A stretch of DNA of 34,357 nucleotides. Source: Bacteroidales bacterium. GTDB lineage: Bacteria > Bacteroidota > Bacteroidia > Bacteroidales > UBA3824. This document shows positions 32,229-34,357 of the stretch, in pieces. The stretch is from contig JAFXZT010000128.1 in assembly GCA_017541145.1 (NCBI GenBank), positions 1 to 34,357 on the forward strand, in the 5' to 3' direction. A model generated the notes under the pieces. That model did no database searches, had not been told where the DNA came from, and saw only the letters and a program-made list of their open reading frames with translations. Each line of letters starts with the position of its first letter. Position 1 is the first letter of the stretch. The position numbers and the translations under genes were made by a program.

Positions 32229-33938
32229 ATGAAAAGACAAATATTAATACTCACCATTGCCTCAGCGACACTGGCATCTTGCGGCGGTGGAAATACAACT
32301 CAGAATTCGGGCATAACAGCGGATACCGTTGCAACTGTTGCCTCACCCTCGGAAATCAACAAACAAATTTGGAATCAGATAATCAAGGACATCAAATTTG
32401 AAGTTGACTTAAAAGACAATCATTTTGAGAACAACAAAACTTCCGACGGTGTTGACATCAAATACGAAGGTGCGGAAATGAGCAATTATTTTGCATACAA
32501 ATATTTTCCGTTGAAATCCGGCGGTGCAAAAGTTTACTCTTACATCACGGATTTCTTTCCGACCGATGGAAGTAAAAACCGTTTTGAATTTAAGGCATAT
32601 ATTTTTAAAGACGGCAAACTACAAGCAACCGCGTTAGAACCCGATTTGCAAAAACAAATTGAAAAATCCACCGACTTGGAAGACCGCCGCAACCTTTTTA
32701 CAGATAAAGGAATCAAGTTTGCCGCAAGCGATGTAACATTCAATTGGGACGGAGAAAGTATGCAGAAACAACAGCCGGAACTTTTTGCGTGCGAAATTTT
32801 GAAACAAATATTCAAAGATCCCAAAGAATATGAAAGAGTAGCCAATGAAATTCAAAAAAAATATGCCGAAGATGCTTCAACCGAAGAATGGGGTTTGAAA
32901 GAACATCTTACATTTACAGCACAGCCCGACGACATGTATCCGGAAGAAGGCTATTTGGATTGTTTTCCGATAAAAACAGGCGGATATTTTGTGTTGTATT
33001 CCACGATGTCGTGCGGAGATTACGAACATTGGACGTATTATCCTTACGTTTACAAAAACGGCACACTCAGCGACGGCAAAACCATAATGCCGCATCCGGA
33101 AATCAACGACTTTTATTCCAACGCTGACAAATTTCCGAAAGAAGCGGCAGAAGTATTGAAATTGGCGGTTCAAAATCAAGAATACAGTTTCAACAACGAC
33201 AAAGGCAAAATTACACTCACAGTAAGTTTTACGGCGATGGAATTGGACGAGCGCGGAGGAGTTTTCCCGAAACCGCTAAAAGGATTTAACCGCAAACAAG
33301 GATTACTTTTTCCTGATATCCAATACCATTGGGACGGAGAAAAATTTGCCAGAAATGCAGACAACAAACCGTATAAAGAAAATTTGCAGTATTTTGAAGT
33401 AATTCCGGAAAAATGGAAATCAACACTTGCCTACAAAGTAGCGCAAAAATTGAATTTGGAATACGACAACGAAGCAAGCGAAAACAACTATTTTTACAAG
33501 TATTGGAACGACCAAATGGATGCGCCCCGATATTGCGTGATGTGTTTTCCGCGCAAAGACGGAAGTTATTTGGTTTTGACCGGATACAACGAAATTTCGC
33601 TCAGAGAATACAAAACATATATCTACAACAACGGCGAGCTTTCTGAAACCGATTTCAAATTGCCGAAATGTGAACTTTCAGAAGTTTTGGACGAAAAAAA
33701 ATGTCAAGGACTAGAACAAGAAATCTCAGCACTTGAAGAAGCGTACAAAAAAACGCCACAGTTTATAACGGCATACAATATAAATCCGGCTCCGGAGCAA
33801 CAAACCGTATCAATTACATTCTCAATGACTTGGGAGGCAGACATCCCTTCCGAAATACGTCAAAAACTTTGGGGTATCGGCGATTGGCAAACCAATCCGA
33901 AATACAAATGGGACGGCGAAAATTTTGTAAAACAATAA
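32229..33938 (+). CDS. Lipoprotein with three WDGxxF modules
   Basis: 569 residues from ATG 32229. The frame from 32205 adds eight residues before the signal peptide and is less likely. Lipoprotein signal MKRQILILTIASATLASCGG with lipobox LASC. Three modules follow: YFPLKSGGAKVYSY...TFNWDGESM, then DCFPIKTGGYFVLYST...QYHWDGEKF, then MCFPRKDGSYLVLTG...KYKWDGENFVKQ. The signal region and linker are close to those of the upstream lipoprotein, so the set arose by gene duplication and module gain. It has no recognised catalytic motif. It is the last gene of a three-gene series and is followed by a shared terminator. Confidence 0.75.
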   Translation: MKRQILILTIASATLASCGGGNTTQNSGITADTVATVASPSEINKQIWNQIIKDIKFEVDLKDNHFENNKTSDGVDIKYEGAEMSNYFAYKYFPLKSGGAKVYSYITDFFPTDGSKNRFEFKAYIFKDGKLQATALEPDLQKQIEKSTDLEDRRNLFTDKGIKFAASDVTFNWDGESMQKQQPELFACEILKQIFKDPKEYERVANEIQKKYAEDASTEEWGLKEHLTFTAQPDDMYPEEGYLDCFPIKTGGYFVLYSTMSCGDYEHWTYYPYVYKNGTLSDGKTIMPHPEINDFYSNADKFPKEAAEVLKLAVQNQEYSFNNDKGKITLTVSFTAMELDERGGVFPKPLKGFNRKQGLLFPDIQYHWDGEKFARNADNKPYKENLQYFEVIPEKWKSTLAYKVAQKLNLEYDNEASENNYFYKYWNDQMDAPRYCVMCFPRKDGSYLVLTGYNEISLREYKTYIYNNGELSETDFKLPKCELSEVLDEKKCQGLEQEISALEEAYKKTPQFITAYNINPAPEQQTVSITFSMTWEADIPSEIRQKLWGIGDWQTNPKYKWDGENFVKQ

Positions 33939-33944
33939 AAACAG

Positions 33945-33979
33945 AAAAATCGGATTATTCACAATAGTCCGATTTTTTT
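33945..33979. terminator. Bidirectional terminator between convergent genes
   Basis: AAAAATCGGATTA pairs with TAGTCCGATTTTTTT around a short loop. The A-tract on the left and T-tract on the right suit termination from both directions. Confidence 0.8.
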
Positions 33980-33988
33980 ATGACATTT

Positions 33989-34357
33989 TTACAAATTCAA
34001 CGTCTGATTTACAACTTCAACAGAAATTTGGAGTTTTTCGGCAATCTGTTCCGGCGACATGCCCAATTCTGAAAGCAGTTTAATTGACGTTGCCAATTGA
34101 TTTTGCTGTTCTCGCAATTGACTTTGCTGTTCCTGCAATTGTTGACGGCTTTCTTGCAATTGACTTTGCTGTTCTTGCAATTGACTGTCTTTTTCTTGCA
34201 ACTGATGCTGGCTTTCCTGCAACTTTTGACGGCTTTCCTGTAATTGTTGACGGCTCTCTTCTACCAAAATATGTAAAGCCTCGTTTTCGTCGGTCACGTA
34301 TTTTACATTCTGAAAATGGATTGACATCTCATCTTCTATTTTCATAACTTTTCTAAC
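33989..34357 (-). CDS. C-terminal part of a coiled-coil, probably Rpn/PDDEXK-type transposase-like protein (partial)
   Basis: An open frame on the minus strand ends at 33989 and is still open at the window edge, so the ATG at 34345 may be internal (the codons before it read VRKV). The visible part starts MKIEDEMSIHFQNVKY and continues into about eight copies of a heptad-like Gln-rich unit (LQESRQQ, LQEQQSQ), a strong coiled coil. It ends with a small helical motif (LSELGMSPEQIAEKLQIS). That tail is typical of PD-(D/E)XK nuclease family transposase-like (Rpn/PF12784) proteins. The nuclease domain would lie outside the window. The repeated DNA (CAATTGACTTTGCTGTT-like units) is prone to length change. 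Confidence 0.6.
   Translation of the reverse strand, partial: VRKVMKIEDEMSIHFQNVKYVTDENEALHILVEESRQQLQESRQKLQESQHQLQEKDSQLQEQQSQLQESRQQLQEQQSQLREQQNQLATSIKLLSELGMSPEQIAEKLQISVEVVNQTLNL

Overview
The window looks like a chromosomal stretch from a member of the Bacteroidota, probably Bacteroidales-like. The evidence is a set of promoters of the form TTG-N20/21-TAnnTTTG, AT-rich leaders without strong Shine-Dalgarno sites, several SPII lipoproteins (LASC/LLSC lipoboxes), and the AAA-ATPase/PD-(D/E)XK (DUF1703-type) and AAA/DUF4143 families that are abundant in that phylum. No rRNA or tRNA gene was seen.

Layout. (1) 1-85: last residues of a nitrogenase component-1-like protein that enters from the left. 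(2) 201-4240: a frameshifted and an intact DUF1703-type ATPase, a small hypothetical gene, and an internally deleted AAA/DUF4143 remnant. (3) 4497-7773: a promoter, a 40-residue Cys-ending micro-ORF, a CBS-type beta-synthase, a cystathionine gamma-lyase-like enzyme and an LCM-family methyltransferase, closed by a terminator. (4) 8211-9690: an AAA/DUF4143 ATPase preceded by 33-bp tandem repeats. (5) 9972-16905: esterase 1, then esterase 2, ATP-grasp 1, gamma-glutamylcysteine ligase, class II glutamine amidotransferase, ATP-grasp 2 and esterase 3. (6) 17117-18100: cysteine synthase. (7) 18440-21313: nitrogenase-like alpha and beta subunits. (8) 21388-23412, minus strand: an RloA/RloB (AbiL-like) ATPase-TOPRIM pair. 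(9) 23732-24947: NifB and a NifX-like protein. (10) 24948-25475: intergenic, with a predicted three-way-junction element. (11) 25476-33938: a chemoreceptor and five secreted or lipid-anchored proteins, three of them built from one repeating module. (12) Right edge: the end of a coiled-coil, probably Rpn-type, protein.

How it fits together. Regions 3 and 5-9 (without the RloAB pair) form a sulfur-centred island. The promoters of esterase 1, cysteine synthase, the nitrogenase-like alpha gene and nifB share one architecture: an upstream TATCCAA-like half-site, 14 bp, then a TGGATA-N3-TATCCA-like palindrome that begins inside the -33 TTG, with exactly 20 bp to a TAnnTTTG box. This suggests one regulator controls thiol/cysteine chemistry and the nitrogenase-like enzyme together. 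The pairing of a gamma-glutamylcysteine ligase with a class II amidotransferase recalls EgtA/EgtC of ergothioneine synthesis. With two paralogous ATP-grasp ligases and three alpha/beta-hydrolases it may make or recycle a Cys-derived small molecule. The nitrogenase-like enzyme has all six P-cluster-type cysteines and a NifB partner, but no NifH or NifEN in the window and no obvious cofactor His ligand. Because of its sulfur neighbours it may act on an organosulfur compound, as methylthio-alkane reductases do, rather than on N2. That functional link is inference.
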